Shown here piece after piece: positions 40,841 through 49,213 of a DNA stretch of 64,000 nt (positions are counted from its first letter, which is position 1; every line of letters begins with the position of its first letter). The translations under genes and the position numbers were made by a program. Location of the stretch: assembly GCF_002025705.1 (NCBI RefSeq), contig NZ_CP018846.1:3091501-3155500 (forward strand). Direction: 5' to 3'. The notes under the pieces were generated by a model, which worked only from the letters and a program-made list of their open reading frames with translations, ran no database searches and was not told the DNA's origin. The DNA is from Pseudomonas putida (GTDB taxonomy: Bacteria > Pseudomonadota > Gammaproteobacteria > Pseudomonadales > Pseudomonadaceae).

Positions 40841-41590
40841 ATGCTGCTCGAAGGTAAATTCGCAATCGTCACCGGTGCCGCCTCTGCCCGCGGTATCGGC
40901 CGCGCCACCGCCCAGGCCTTTGCCGCCCAGGGCGCCAAGGTGGCTATCCTCGACCTCGACCTGCAAGCCGCCCGCGAAGCTGCCGCGCAACTGGGCGCAG
41001 GCCACCTGGGCCTTGCCGCCAACGTCGCCGACGAAGCCCAGGTGCGCGACGCGGTGGCCGAGGTGCTGGCGCTCTTCGGCCGCATCGACGTGCTGGTCAA
41101 CAACGCCGGCATCACTCAACCGGTGAAAACCCTGGAAATCACCGGCAAGGACTATGACCGCATCCTCGACGTCAACCTGCGCGGCACGCTGTTGATGTCC
41201 CAGGCCGTGATCCCGTCCATGCGCGCGCAACGCTCGGGCAGCATCATCTGCATGTCGTCGGTGTCGGCACAGCGTGGCGGCGGCATCTTCGGAGGCCCGC
41301 ACTACAGTGCCGCCAAGGCCGGCGTGCTGGGCCTGGGCAAGGCAATGGCCCGCGAGCTCGGCCCGGACAACGTACGGGTCAACGCCATCACCCCAGGCCT
41401 GATCCATACCGACATCACTGGCGGCCTGATGCAGGACGAGCGCCGCCACGCCATCATTGAAGGCATCCCCCTGGGCCGCCTGGGCGAAGCCCGCGACGTG
41501 GCCAACGCCGCACTGTTCCTGGCCAGCGACCTTTCCAGCTATCTCACCGGCATCACCCTGGACGTCAACGGCGGCATGCTGATCCACTGA
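40841..41590 (+). CDS. SDR-family NAD(P)-dependent oxidoreductase
   Basis: 249 residues. Cofactor motif VTGAASARGIGRATAQ (T-G-x3-[AG]-x-G-I-G in a lengthened form, as in some FabG-like enzymes), NNAGIT, catalytic Ser in CMSSVSAQ, Y-x3-K in YSAAKAGVLGLG, and PLGRLGEARDVANAALFLASDLSSYLTGITLDVNGGM at the end. The start 40841 has GGAG 8 nt upstream; an earlier Met in frame at about 40808 lacks one. First gene of the operon that also encodes the MFS transporter and the split transketolase; probably oxidises or reduces a sugar or polyol. Confidence 0.88.
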   Translation: MLLEGKFAIVTGAASARGIGRATAQAFAAQGAKVAILDLDLQAAREAAAQLGAGHLGLAANVADEAQVRDAVAEVLALFGRIDVLVNNAGITQPVKTLEITGKDYDRILDVNLRGTLLMSQAVIPSMRAQRSGSIICMSSVSAQRGGGIFGGPHYSAAKAGVLGLGKAMARELGPDNVRVNAITPGLIHTDITGGLMQDERRHAIIEGIPLGRLGEARDVANAALFLASDLSSYLTGITLDVNGGMLIH

Positions 41591-41619
41591 TGTACCCAGG
41601 CACTCTGTTTCGCATCTGA

Positions 41620-41637
41620 GCCCCGCCACGGCGGGGC
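41620..41637 (+). other. Hairpin between SDR and MFS genes
   Basis: GCCCCGC (41620-41626) pairs with GCGGGGC (41631-41637) over CACG. No T-run follows, so it is probably an intra-operon hairpin rather than a full stop. Confidence 0.45.
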
Positions 41638-41666
41638 AATCGATAACAACAAGAGATCAGATCGAC

Positions 41667-42965
41667 ATGACCACCCTAGCCCTCGACGCGGCCACGGCCG
41701 CGCGCAGCAATGCCTACCGCAAGACAGCCTGGCGGCTGATGCCCTTTCTCATGCTGTGCTACCTGTGCGCCTACCTCGACCGGGTCAACGTAGGGTTCGC
41801 CAAGCTGCAGATGATGGATGACCTGGCTCTGTCCGAAGCGGTCTACGGCCTGGGCGCCGGGATGTTCTTCATCGGCTACTTCCTCTGCGAAGTGCCGAGC
41901 AACATCATCCTGCACAAGGTCGGCGCGCGGCGCTGGATCGCCCGCATCATGATCACCTGGGGCCTGATCTCGGCCCTGTTCGCCTTCGTCGAGACGGCCT
42001 GGCAGTTCTATGTGCTGCGCTTCTTCCTCGGCGTCGCCGAGGCTGGCCTGGCACCGGGCCTGCTGCTGTACCTGACCTACTGGTTCCCGTCCTACCGGCG
42101 GGCCAAGATGACCGCGTTGTGGTTCATCGCCATCCCGCTCTCGGGCATGGTCGGCGGGCCGCTGTCGGGCTGGATCATGGAGCGTTTCGCCGGTGTGCAT
42201 GGCTGGGCCGGCTGGCAGTGGATGTTCGTCCTGGAGGCCGTTCCAACCGTGCTTGTGGGTGTCCTGGTGCTGAGCTACCTCAAGGACGGTGTCGAACAGG
42301 CCCATTGGCTCAACGCTGAAGAAAAGGCGCTGCTGCGCAAGGAGCTGGCCGAAGACGAGCAACACAAGGTGCAGCATGGTTCGGTGGCTGACTTCATCCG
42401 CGACCGCCGCCTGTGGCTGTTGGCCGGTATCTACTTCTGCGTGGTCATGGGCCAGTACGCGATCACCTTCTGGCTGCCGACCCTGGTGCGCAACGCCGGC
42501 GTTGCCGACCCGCTGCACATCGGCCTGCTGACCAGCCTGCCCTACCTCTGTGCCATTGGCGCCATGCTGCTGGCCGGACGCAGTGGCGACCGCCACCGCG
42601 AGCGGCGCTGGCACCTGGCGATCCCGATGTTGGCCGGCGCCCTGGGCCTGACCCTGGCCGCCGTGTTTGCCAGCCACCTGAGCCTGTCGATCCTGAGCCT
42701 GTGCCTGGCGGCATCCGGCATCCTCTCGGCCTCTTCACTGTTCTGGATGCTGCCGACCACATTGCTCGGAGGTGTTTCGGCCGCCGCCGGCATCGCCGCA
42801 GTCAACAGCTTCGCCAACCTCGCCGGGTTTTGCTCACCGTTCCTGATCGGCTGGGTCACCAGCACCCTGGGCAACAACGCCGTCGGCATGTACCTGATCA
42901 CCGCCGTGCTGATCTTCGGCGCCGGGCTGGTGTTCCGCGTACCGGCGAGCCTGGTCAACCGTTAA
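41667..42965 (+). CDS. MFS transporter, ACS (anion:cation symporter) type
   Basis: 432 residues with 12 helices. Family marks are MLCYLCAYLDRVNVGFAKLQMMDDL (the RxNxGfA start of ACS proteins), YFLCEVPSNIILHKVGARRWIARIMITWG and RFFLGVAEAGLAPGLLLYLTYWFP. Members import sugar acids, tartrate, phthalate and similar anions. 76 bp after the SDR gene and 20 bp before the transketolase subunit, so likely part of one operon. Confidence 0.9.
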   Translation: MTTLALDAATAARSNAYRKTAWRLMPFLMLCYLCAYLDRVNVGFAKLQMMDDLALSEAVYGLGAGMFFIGYFLCEVPSNIILHKVGARRWIARIMITWGLISALFAFVETAWQFYVLRFFLGVAEAGLAPGLLLYLTYWFPSYRRAKMTALWFIAIPLSGMVGGPLSGWIMERFAGVHGWAGWQWMFVLEAVPTVLVGVLVLSYLKDGVEQAHWLNAEEKALLRKELAEDEQHKVQHGSVADFIRDRRLWLLAGIYFCVVMGQYAITFWLPTLVRNAGVADPLHIGLLTSLPYLCAIGAMLLAGRSGDRHRERRWHLAIPMLAGALGLTLAAVFASHLSLSILSLCLAASGILSASSLFWMLPTTLLGGVSAAAGIAAVNSFANLAGFCSPFLIGWVTSTLGNNAVGMYLITAVLIFGAGLVFRVPASLVNR

Positions 42966-42985
42966 TTCCCGCAAAGGAGTCACCC

Positions 42986-43834
42986 ATGAACACCGTACCC
43001 GCTACTCCGGGTGCGCGGCCCTTGGCTGCGCGCGCCCACAACATCCGCCGCAACGCCCTGCGCATGGGCCAGGTCCAGGGCCAGGGCTACATCGGCCAGG
43101 CCCTGGGCGCTGCCGACCTGCTGGCCGTGGCCTACTTCCACGCCCTGCGCCTGGACCCGACCAACCCCGGATGGGAACAGCGCGACCGCTTCTACCTGTC
43201 CATCGGCCATTACGCCATCGCCCTGTACGCCGCGCTGATCGAGGCCGAGGTGATCGCTGAAGACGAACTGGAAACCTACGGTTGCGACGACAGCCGCCTG
43301 CCGATGTCCGGCATGGCCGCCTACACCCCCGGCATGGAAATCACCGGTGGCTCGCTCGGCCACGGCCTCGGCATCGCCGTTGGCGCCTGCCTGGGCCTCA
43401 AGCGCAAGGGCTCGGCCAGCTGGGTGTACAACTTGCTGTCCGACGGCGAACTGAACGAAGGCTCGACCTGGGAAGCGGCGATGTCTGCCAGCCACTGGCA
43501 GCTGGACAACCTGATCGCGATCATCGACGTCAACAACCAGCAGGCCGATGGCCACTCCAGCGAGATCCTCGCGTTCGAGCCGATCGTCGACCGTTGGCAG
43601 GCGTTTGGCTGGCATGTGCAGCGGGTTGACGGCAACGACCTCGACGCCCTGGTCCGCGCCTTCGACCAGGCCCGCGCACACACTGGCGCGCAGCCACGGG
43701 TGATCGTCTGCGACACGCGCATGGGCAAGGGCGTGCCCTTCCTAGAGAACCGCGACAAGACCCATTTCATCCGTGTCGACGAACACGAATGGGACCTCGC
43801 CCTGCAAGCACTGGACGCCGGGAGCCACGCATGA
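42986..43834 (+). CDS. Transketolase, N-terminal (thiamine diphosphate-binding) subunit
   Basis: 282 residues, equal to the N-terminal TPP domain of a full transketolase. SIGHYAIALYAALIEAEVI, MSGMAAYTPGMEITGGSLGHGLGIAVGACLGLK and the metal motif LLSDGELNEGSTWEAAMSASHWQLDNLIAIIDVNN are seen. The usual GDGE is SDGE. AAGGAG precedes the start at 42986. The gene ends in an ATGA overlap with the C-terminal subunit, so the two make a heteromeric enzyme that transfers two-carbon units. Confidence 0.9.
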   Translation: MNTVPATPGARPLAARAHNIRRNALRMGQVQGQGYIGQALGAADLLAVAYFHALRLDPTNPGWEQRDRFYLSIGHYAIALYAALIEAEVIAEDELETYGCDDSRLPMSGMAAYTPGMEITGGSLGHGLGIAVGACLGLKRKGSASWVYNLLSDGELNEGSTWEAAMSASHWQLDNLIAIIDVNNQQADGHSSEILAFEPIVDRWQAFGWHVQRVDGNDLDALVRAFDQARAHTGAQPRVIVCDTRMGKGVPFLENRDKTHFIRVDEHEWDLALQALDAGSHA

Positions 43835-44829
43835 ACAACCAGACCGCACCTGCCAAACGCCTGACCACCTCGGCGATGATCGCCTCGATCGCCGCCGAGG
43901 GCCAACCGACACGCCCGGCGCCCTTCGGCCATGCCCTGACCGCGCTGGCCGAGCAGCGCCAGGACATCGTCGGCCTGAGTGCCGACCTGTCCAAGTACAC
44001 TGACCTGCATATATTCGCCAAAGCCCACCCACAACGGTTCTACCAGATGGGCATGGCCGAACAGTTGCTGATGAGCGCCGCAGCCGGCATGGCCCGCGAA
44101 GGCTTCACCCCGTTCGCCACCACCTATGCGGTGTTCGCTTCGCGGCGCGCTTATGACTTCATCTGCATGGCCATCGCCGAGGAAAACCTCAACGTCAAGA
44201 TCGTCTGCGCCCTGCCTGGATTGACCACCGGCTACGGCCCCAGTCACCAGGCCACCGACGACCTGGCGATCATGCGCGCCATGCCTAACCTGATGATTGT
44301 CGACCCTTGCGATGCCTTGGAGATCGAGCAGGCAGTACCAGCTATCGCCGCTCACCAGGGCCCGGTGTACATGCGCCTGCTGCGCGGCAATGTGCCCTTG
44401 GTGCTGGACCGCTACGACTACCGCTTCCAGCTTGGCAACGCCCAGGTGGTACGCGGCGGCCGTGACGTGCTGGTGATTGCCAGCGGGCTGATGACCATGC
44501 GCGCGCTGGAGGCCGCCGAACAGCTGCACAAGGATGGCGTGGATGTGTCGGTGCTGCATGTGCCGACCATCAAGCCGCTGGACGAAGCGACAATCCTGGC
44601 CGAGGCACGCAAGCCAGGGCGGCTGGTAGTGACGGCAGAGAACCATTCCATCGTCGGCGGGTTGGGTGAAGCGGTGGCCGGCGTGCTGCTGCGCAATGGC
44701 GTGACCCCGACCTTCCGCCAGATTGCGCTGCCGGATGCGTTCCTCGATGCCGGCGCGTTGCCGACCTTGCATGATCGCTATGGCATCTCCACCGAGGCGG
44801 TGGCGCGGCAAATCAAAGGCTGGTTGTAA
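43831..44829 (+). CDS. Transketolase, C-terminal subunit
   Basis: 332 residues, the pyrimidine-binding and C-terminal domains: FGHALTALAEQRQDIVGLSADLSKYTDLHIFAKAHPQRFYQMGMAEQLLMSAAAGMAREGFTPFATTYAVFA (landmark region 32-104), GLTTGYGPSHQATDDLAIMRAMPNLMIVDPCDA, and VLHVPTIKPLD in the C-terminal domain. The E in GMAEQ is the cofactor-activating glutamate. The start is set by the overlap with the N-terminal subunit; a longer reading would overlap more. Followed by a terminator. Confidence 0.9.
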   Translation: MNNQTAPAKRLTTSAMIASIAAEGQPTRPAPFGHALTALAEQRQDIVGLSADLSKYTDLHIFAKAHPQRFYQMGMAEQLLMSAAAGMAREGFTPFATTYAVFASRRAYDFICMAIAEENLNVKIVCALPGLTTGYGPSHQATDDLAIMRAMPNLMIVDPCDALEIEQAVPAIAAHQGPVYMRLLRGNVPLVLDRYDYRFQLGNAQVVRGGRDVLVIASGLMTMRALEAAEQLHKDGVDVSVLHVPTIKPLDEATILAEARKPGRLVVTAENHSIVGGLGEAVAGVLLRNGVTPTFRQIALPDAFLDAGALPTLHDRYGISTEAVARQIKGWL

Positions 44830-44831
44830 CC

Positions 44832-44875
44832 TGAAGTGGCCCAATCGCTGCCTGGCCGGCGATTGGGCCATTTCA
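44832..44875 (+). terminator. Terminator hairpin after the transketolase genes
   Basis: TGAAGTGGCCCAATCGC (44832-44848) pairs with GCGATTGGGCCATTTCA (44859-44875) with one G-T wobble, loop 10 nt. It closes the SDR-MFS-transketolase unit. Confidence 0.75.
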
Positions 44876-44960
44876 GGCAACACAAGGCTGTACCTTGCTG
44901 GTGAATTGGACCAGAGCGTCTTTACTGGTAGGTATCGACCCGCAGGTACGGTGTGCGCCT

Positions 44961-45347
44961 ATGAAGATCGTTGTCACCAGCATTCTCGTCGACGACCAGG
45001 CCAAGGCTCTGGCTTTCTACCATTACGTCCTCGGCTTCGAGCCCAAGCACGACATCCCCATGGGCCAGCATCGCTGGCTGACACTGACCTCACCCAACGA
45101 CCCCAATGGTGTCGAGCTGCTGCTGGAGCCCGATGCGCACCCGGCAGCGAAAATCTACAAGCAAGCGCTGAAGCAGGACGGCATTCCGGCCACTTCCTTC
45201 GGCGTGCGCGATATCCAGGCCGAGTACACTCGCCTGTGCAAGGCCGGCGTGAAATTCATCAAGGAGCCCACCGACCTGGGCCCGGTCACCGTCGCGGTGT
45301 TCGACGACACCTGCGGCAACCTGATACAGATCGCCCAGAAGCACTGA
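44961..45347 (+). CDS. VOC (glyoxalase/bleomycin-resistance) superfamily protein
   Basis: 128 residues: MKIVVTSILVDDQAKALAFYHYVLGFEPKHD, WLTLTSPNDPNGVELLLEP and the second half SFGVRDIQAEYTRLCKAGVKFIKEPTDLGPVTVAVFDDTCGNLIQIAQ. Metal-ligand positions of the VOC fold (Glu in VELLLEP, final Gln in LIQI) are visible. Substrate unknown. Start 44961 chosen at the first strand; it stands alone after a terminator. Confidence 0.85.
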   Translation: MKIVVTSILVDDQAKALAFYHYVLGFEPKHDIPMGQHRWLTLTSPNDPNGVELLLEPDAHPAAKIYKQALKQDGIPATSFGVRDIQAEYTRLCKAGVKFIKEPTDLGPVTVAVFDDTCGNLIQIAQKH

Positions 45348-45421
45348 GCGGCGCCCATGGCAGCCGGTGCTGCCATTGGCTACATTGCAGCTGTACCCGT
45401 GCGCCACAATAAGGAAAACAG

Positions 45422-45991
45422 ATGCGCCACGAATTCAGCGAAGTGCTCAATGACCTGGTCGACTACTTCCTGCTGGGCGATATCCAGCTGCTCGATCGTT
45501 TCAAACACGAAAACCACCTGTCCGACGACCTGGCCCGCGAGTTCACCAGCAACGACAGCGGTGACAAGGCCGTGGCTGAAGGTGTGGTGATACCACTGGC
45601 GGGGGTCGACAACCTGCCCTACCACATCCTGTTCACCCTCGATGGCTACACACCGGCCCTGCTCGAACCCGGCAGCCGCCTCAAGCACCGGCGCAACGGC
45701 TATGTGCTGCAGGTCGAGAACCGTGCGGTGATGCTGTACACCTGGCGTGTCCTGCAGCACTTCACCAACAAGACGCTGGGTGACCTGATGGCGCGCTATC
45801 AGGTGCCAGGGCGGCCGATCATAGAGCTGGACAATGGCTGGTATGACGTCGAGGTGCTGGCCGGGGCGCTGATCAGGGACGGCTTGTACGAACCTGCTTT
45901 CGAGTTCGTGCTGAAGAAACGCTGGAGCCGGGGTGAAGCCAAAGAGGTGGATACCGGGTATGCCTACACTCTGCGAGGGTACTTCGACTGA
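45422..45991 (+). CDS. Conserved hypothetical protein, unrecognised
   Basis: 189 residues, no signal peptide, no membrane segment. I do not recognise the family. It is rich in aromatic and acidic residues (MRHEFSEVLNDLVDYFLLGD; WRVLQHFTNKTLGDLMARYQ; GWYDVEVLAGALIRDGLYEP). Codon use is like the neighbours and AAGGAAAA precedes the ATG, so it is a real gene. It is followed by a REP pair. Confidence 0.75.
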   Translation: MRHEFSEVLNDLVDYFLLGDIQLLDRFKHENHLSDDLAREFTSNDSGDKAVAEGVVIPLAGVDNLPYHILFTLDGYTPALLEPGSRLKHRRNGYVLQVENRAVMLYTWRVLQHFTNKTLGDLMARYQVPGRPIIELDNGWYDVEVLAGALIRDGLYEPAFEFVLKKRWSRGEAKEVDTGYAYTLRGYFD

Positions 45992-46002
45992 TTTTTCCTG
46001 CA

Positions 46003-46082
46003 CCGGCCTCTTCGCGGCTAAAGCCGCTCCTACAGAGCCTGCGCTGCGCCTGTAGGAGCGGCTTCAGCCGCGAAGGGGCCGG
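46003..46082. repeat. Inverted pair of REP elements
   Basis: Arms 46003-46034 and 46051-46082 are close to exact reverse complements of each other. Between the convergent hypothetical gene and the MHS transporter. Confidence 0.9.
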
Positions 46083-46088
46083 ACCTGC

Positions 46089-47762
46089 CTATGTAATTTC
46101 CCGATCCTTGGTTTCCGGCAGGAAGCAGATCCCGAGCACCGCCGTCATCACCGCAATCACGATCGGGTACCACAGCCCGTAATAGATATCCCCGGTCGCC
46201 GCTACCATGGCGAACGCCACCGTCGGCAGGAAGCCGCCGAACCAGCCGTTGCCGATGTGGTACGGCAGCGACATCGAGGTGTAGCGGATGCGTGCCGGGA
46301 ACAGCTCCACCAGCCAGGCGGCGATCGGCCCGTAAACCATGGTCACGTAGATCACCAGAATGGTCAGCAGCAACAGCACCATCGGGTAGTGGATTTTCGC
46401 CGGATCGGCCTTTTCCGGGTAACCCGCCTCTTTCAAGGCGCCACCCATGGTCGCGGTAAAGGCATCGCTCTGGGTCTTCAGGTCGGCGGCCGCCAGGCTG
46501 CTGCCGTCGAAGCTCGGGATCACCCGTTCCCCGATGCGAACCTGCGCCACGCTGCCGGGCTCTGCTGCCTGGTTGGTGTAGGGAATCGCACGCTTGGCCA
46601 GCAGGCTCTTGGCGATATCGCAGGAGCTGGTGAATTTGGCCTTGCCCACTGGGTCGAACTGGAACGCGCACTGGCCAGGGTCGGCGACTACCACCACCGG
46701 GTTCTGCTCCTGGGCGACGAACACGTCCGGGTTGCCGTACTCGGTCAGCGCCTTGAAGATCGGGAAGTAGGTCAGCGCAGCGATGATGCAGCCGGCCATG
46801 ACGATCTTCTTGCGGCCGATGCGGTCCGACAGGCTGCCGAATATGACGAAGAACGGTGTACCGATCAGCAGGGAACCGGCGATCAGCAGGTTGGCGGTCT
46901 GCGGGTCGATCTTGAGCATCTGCAGCAGGAAGAACAGCGCATAGAACTGCCCGGTGTACCACACCACCGCCTGCCCGGCAGTGCCACCAAGCAGCGACAT
47001 GATCACCACCTTGAGGTTGTCCCAGCGGGCGAACGACTCGGTCAGCGGCGCCTTGGACGCCTTGCCCTCGGCCTTCATCTTCATGAACACCGGCGACTCG
47101 TTGAGCTGCATGCGGATGTACACCGAAATCGCCAGCAGCAGGATCGACAACAGGAACGGCACCCGCCAGCCCCAGGCCTCGAACACCTCGGTGCCCATGG
47201 CGGTGCGGCAGGCCAGGATCACCAGCAGCGAGAGGAACAGGCCGAGGGTGGCGGTGGTCTGGATCCACGACGTGAAGAAGCCACGCCGGCCCTTGGGCGC
47301 ATGCTCGGCCACGTAAGTGGCCGCACCACCGTATTCGCCGCCCAGCGCCAGGCCCTGGAGCAGGCGCAGGGTGATCAGGATGATCGGTGCCGCCACGCCA
47401 ATCGCCGCGTAACTGGGCAACAGCCCTACCACCGCGGTTGACAGGCCCATGATGACGATGGTGATGAGGAAGGTGTGCTTGCGCCCGATCATGTCGCCCA
47501 AGCGGCCGAACACGATGGCGCCGAACGGGCGCACGGCAAAGCCGGCGGCAAAGGCCAGCAAGGCGAAGATGAACGAAGTGGTTTCATTGACGCCGGCGAA
47601 GAAGTGCTTGGCGATGATCGCTGCCAGCGAGCCGTAAAGGTAGAAGTCGTACCATTCGAACACGGTACCCAGCGAGGAAGCGAAGATGACCTTGCGCTCC
47701 TCCTTGGTAATGCCCCGTTGGGGCGCGCTACTGCCCGTGGACGCGCTGTCGAGAACCGCCAT
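46089..47762 (-). CDS. MFS transporter, metabolite:H+ symporter (MHS) type with a large extra loop
   Basis: 557 residues, longer than the usual about 430-450. MHS marks are ASSLGTVFEWYDFYLYGSLAAIIAKHFF, GRLGDMIGRKHTFLITIVIMG, LRLLQGLALGGEYGGAATYVAEHAP and GWRVPFLLSILLLAIS. The extra part is about residues 340-458, between two helices, with two cysteines (365 and 381) and the motif SSCDIAKSLL; it would lie outside the membrane. The family takes up organic acids and osmolytes. Substrate unknown. Confidence 0.88.
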   Translation of the reverse strand: MAVLDSASTGSSAPQRGITKEERKVIFASSLGTVFEWYDFYLYGSLAAIIAKHFFAGVNETTSFIFALLAFAAGFAVRPFGAIVFGRLGDMIGRKHTFLITIVIMGLSTAVVGLLPSYAAIGVAAPIILITLRLLQGLALGGEYGGAATYVAEHAPKGRRGFFTSWIQTTATLGLFLSLLVILACRTAMGTEVFEAWGWRVPFLLSILLLAISVYIRMQLNESPVFMKMKAEGKASKAPLTESFARWDNLKVVIMSLLGGTAGQAVVWYTGQFYALFFLLQMLKIDPQTANLLIAGSLLIGTPFFVIFGSLSDRIGRKKIVMAGCIIAALTYFPIFKALTEYGNPDVFVAQEQNPVVVVADPGQCAFQFDPVGKAKFTSSCDIAKSLLAKRAIPYTNQAAEPGSVAQVRIGERVIPSFDGSSLAAADLKTQSDAFTATMGGALKEAGYPEKADPAKIHYPMVLLLLTILVIYVTMVYGPIAAWLVELFPARIRYTSMSLPYHIGNGWFGGFLPTVAFAMVAATGDIYYGLWYPIVIAVMTAVLGICFLPETKDREIT

Positions 47763-47951
47763 GGGATGCCTCCGTCTTGTCGTTATCGAAGGCCGGAGTA
47801 CCTCACACCCATTTCACCGTCGCACCCAGGCCCAAGGGCTAGCATTGGTTGCGCGAAGCACGACGAGGTCAGCTGCCTCGGATCGCAGCAAGGTAACTGA
47901 AGCATAATCGGCTTTACGGCAATATCCACTTGCCAGCATCGCCAGTTGCCA

Positions 47952-48731
47952 TCACCCCAGAAACCGTTGCACCTCGGCCAGCACGACTTCGGCCTGTTCC
48001 CGATGCGGAACATGCCCACAGCCCGGCAACAGGCGCATCACACTCGGCCCCTCGGTCAAGGCGGTGAAGCGCCGAGGGTGGGCCACCGAGCCGAATTCGT
48101 CCTGTTCGCCATGCAGGCTGAGCATCGGGCAGCGTACGCCTGGCAGCACTGGATCGAGGCTCCAGTCGGCGAACGCCTCGGACAACCAGGTGTCCACCCA
48201 GGCCCGCAACACCCATTGGGCCTTGTCACCGTGGTAGCGCGACAGCCGCTGCAATTGCCCAGGTACCGCGAACTGCTGGTCGGCGTCACGGATGCCCTGC
48301 AAAGTCAGGTCTTCGGCGAAGGCCTGGGCCGACTCGATGATCAGCGCCTGGCAATGCTGCGCATGGGTAGCCGCACAGGCAACCGCCATGCCGCCACCGA
48401 CGCTGTGGCCAAAGACAATGAAGTCGGCGATGCCCAACTGCTGACGTAGTGCGGCAAAGCCCTGCACTGCCTCTTCCTCGACAAACCCCCGGGCCAGCTT
48501 GCCTGAGCGAGCAGACGAGCGCCCGAAACCCAGGCGATCATAGGCAATTACCCGATGCCCGGTGGCAGCCGCCAGCTGCTCGGGGAAATCGCGCCACAAG
48601 GCGACGCAACCCAGCGAGTCATGCAGCAGAATGATCGGCACGCCCTGCACGGCCTGCGGTACCCAGTCCTGGGCGAACAGCGCGCCGTGCTGCGTGTTGA
48701 TCCAATGTTCGGCCACGTTGATGTCGTTCAT
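47952..48731 (-). CDS. Alpha/beta hydrolase
   Basis: 259 residues. HDSLG as oxyanion loop, nucleophile elbow GHSVGGG (Ser at about 109), acid in HGEQDEFG and catalytic His in GCGHVPHRE. Start overlaps the VOC gene stop by 4 bp (ATGA), so the two are coupled. Substrate unknown; esters or C-C bonds of small molecules are typical. Confidence 0.87.
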   Translation of the reverse strand: MNDINVAEHWINTQHGALFAQDWVPQAVQGVPIILLHDSLGCVALWRDFPEQLAAATGHRVIAYDRLGFGRSSARSGKLARGFVEEEAVQGFAALRQQLGIADFIVFGHSVGGGMAVACAATHAQHCQALIIESAQAFAEDLTLQGIRDADQQFAVPGQLQRLSRYHGDKAQWVLRAWVDTWLSEAFADWSLDPVLPGVRCPMLSLHGEQDEFGSVAHPRRFTALTEGPSVMRLLPGCGHVPHREQAEVVLAEVQRFLG

Positions 48732-49138
48732 GCGCAGGGCCCCTTGAGCTCGACCTGATTGCCATCTGGGTCGAAGCAGTACATCGACGGCCCCTCGCCT
48801 TCGGCGCCATAGCGTTGCTCCGCTGGCTCCACCGTCACCCCGGCCGCTTGCAGGTAGGCTGTCAATGCCGGCTCGTCGAACGGGTCGATGCGCAGGCAGA
48901 AGTGGTGCAGGTTGCGCCCCTCCGGACCCGGCGCCGCACCGCCCGGGCGCCCCAGCGGCCCGTCGAGGGTGACCAGATCGATCATCGTCGTGCCCGTGGC
49001 CAGGTGAACCATGCCCAGGTCTTCACGTTCGCGGCTGACCGTGCAGCCCAGCAGGTCACGGTAAAAGGCCACGCTGCGCGGCAGATCACTGACCCGCAGC
49101 ACCAGGTGGTCGATGTGCTTGATGATGAACGGTCGCAT
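48728..49138 (-). CDS. VOC-family protein (glyoxalase-like)
   Basis: 136 residues: IKHIDHLVLRVSDLPRSVAFYRDLLGCTVSREREDLGMVHLATGTTMIDLV and NLHHFCLRIDPFDEPALTAYLQAAGVTVEPAEQRYGAEGEGPSMYCFDPDGNQVELKG (landmarks). Metal ligands H (HLVL), H (HHFC) and E (VELKG) are in place. AGGAGACC precedes the start. It is followed by, and overlaps, the alpha/beta hydrolase gene. Confidence 0.88.
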   Translation of the reverse strand: MRPFIIKHIDHLVLRVSDLPRSVAFYRDLLGCTVSREREDLGMVHLATGTTMIDLVTLDGPLGRPGGAAPGPEGRNLHHFCLRIDPFDEPALTAYLQAAGVTVEPAEQRYGAEGEGPSMYCFDPDGNQVELKGPCA

Positions 49139-49213
49139 GCCAGGTCTCCTTGTGGCGCGTGCGCGATGGCGTTCGCCACCATAGCCCAGGAACCTGCTGA
49201 CTGACTATGCTCC

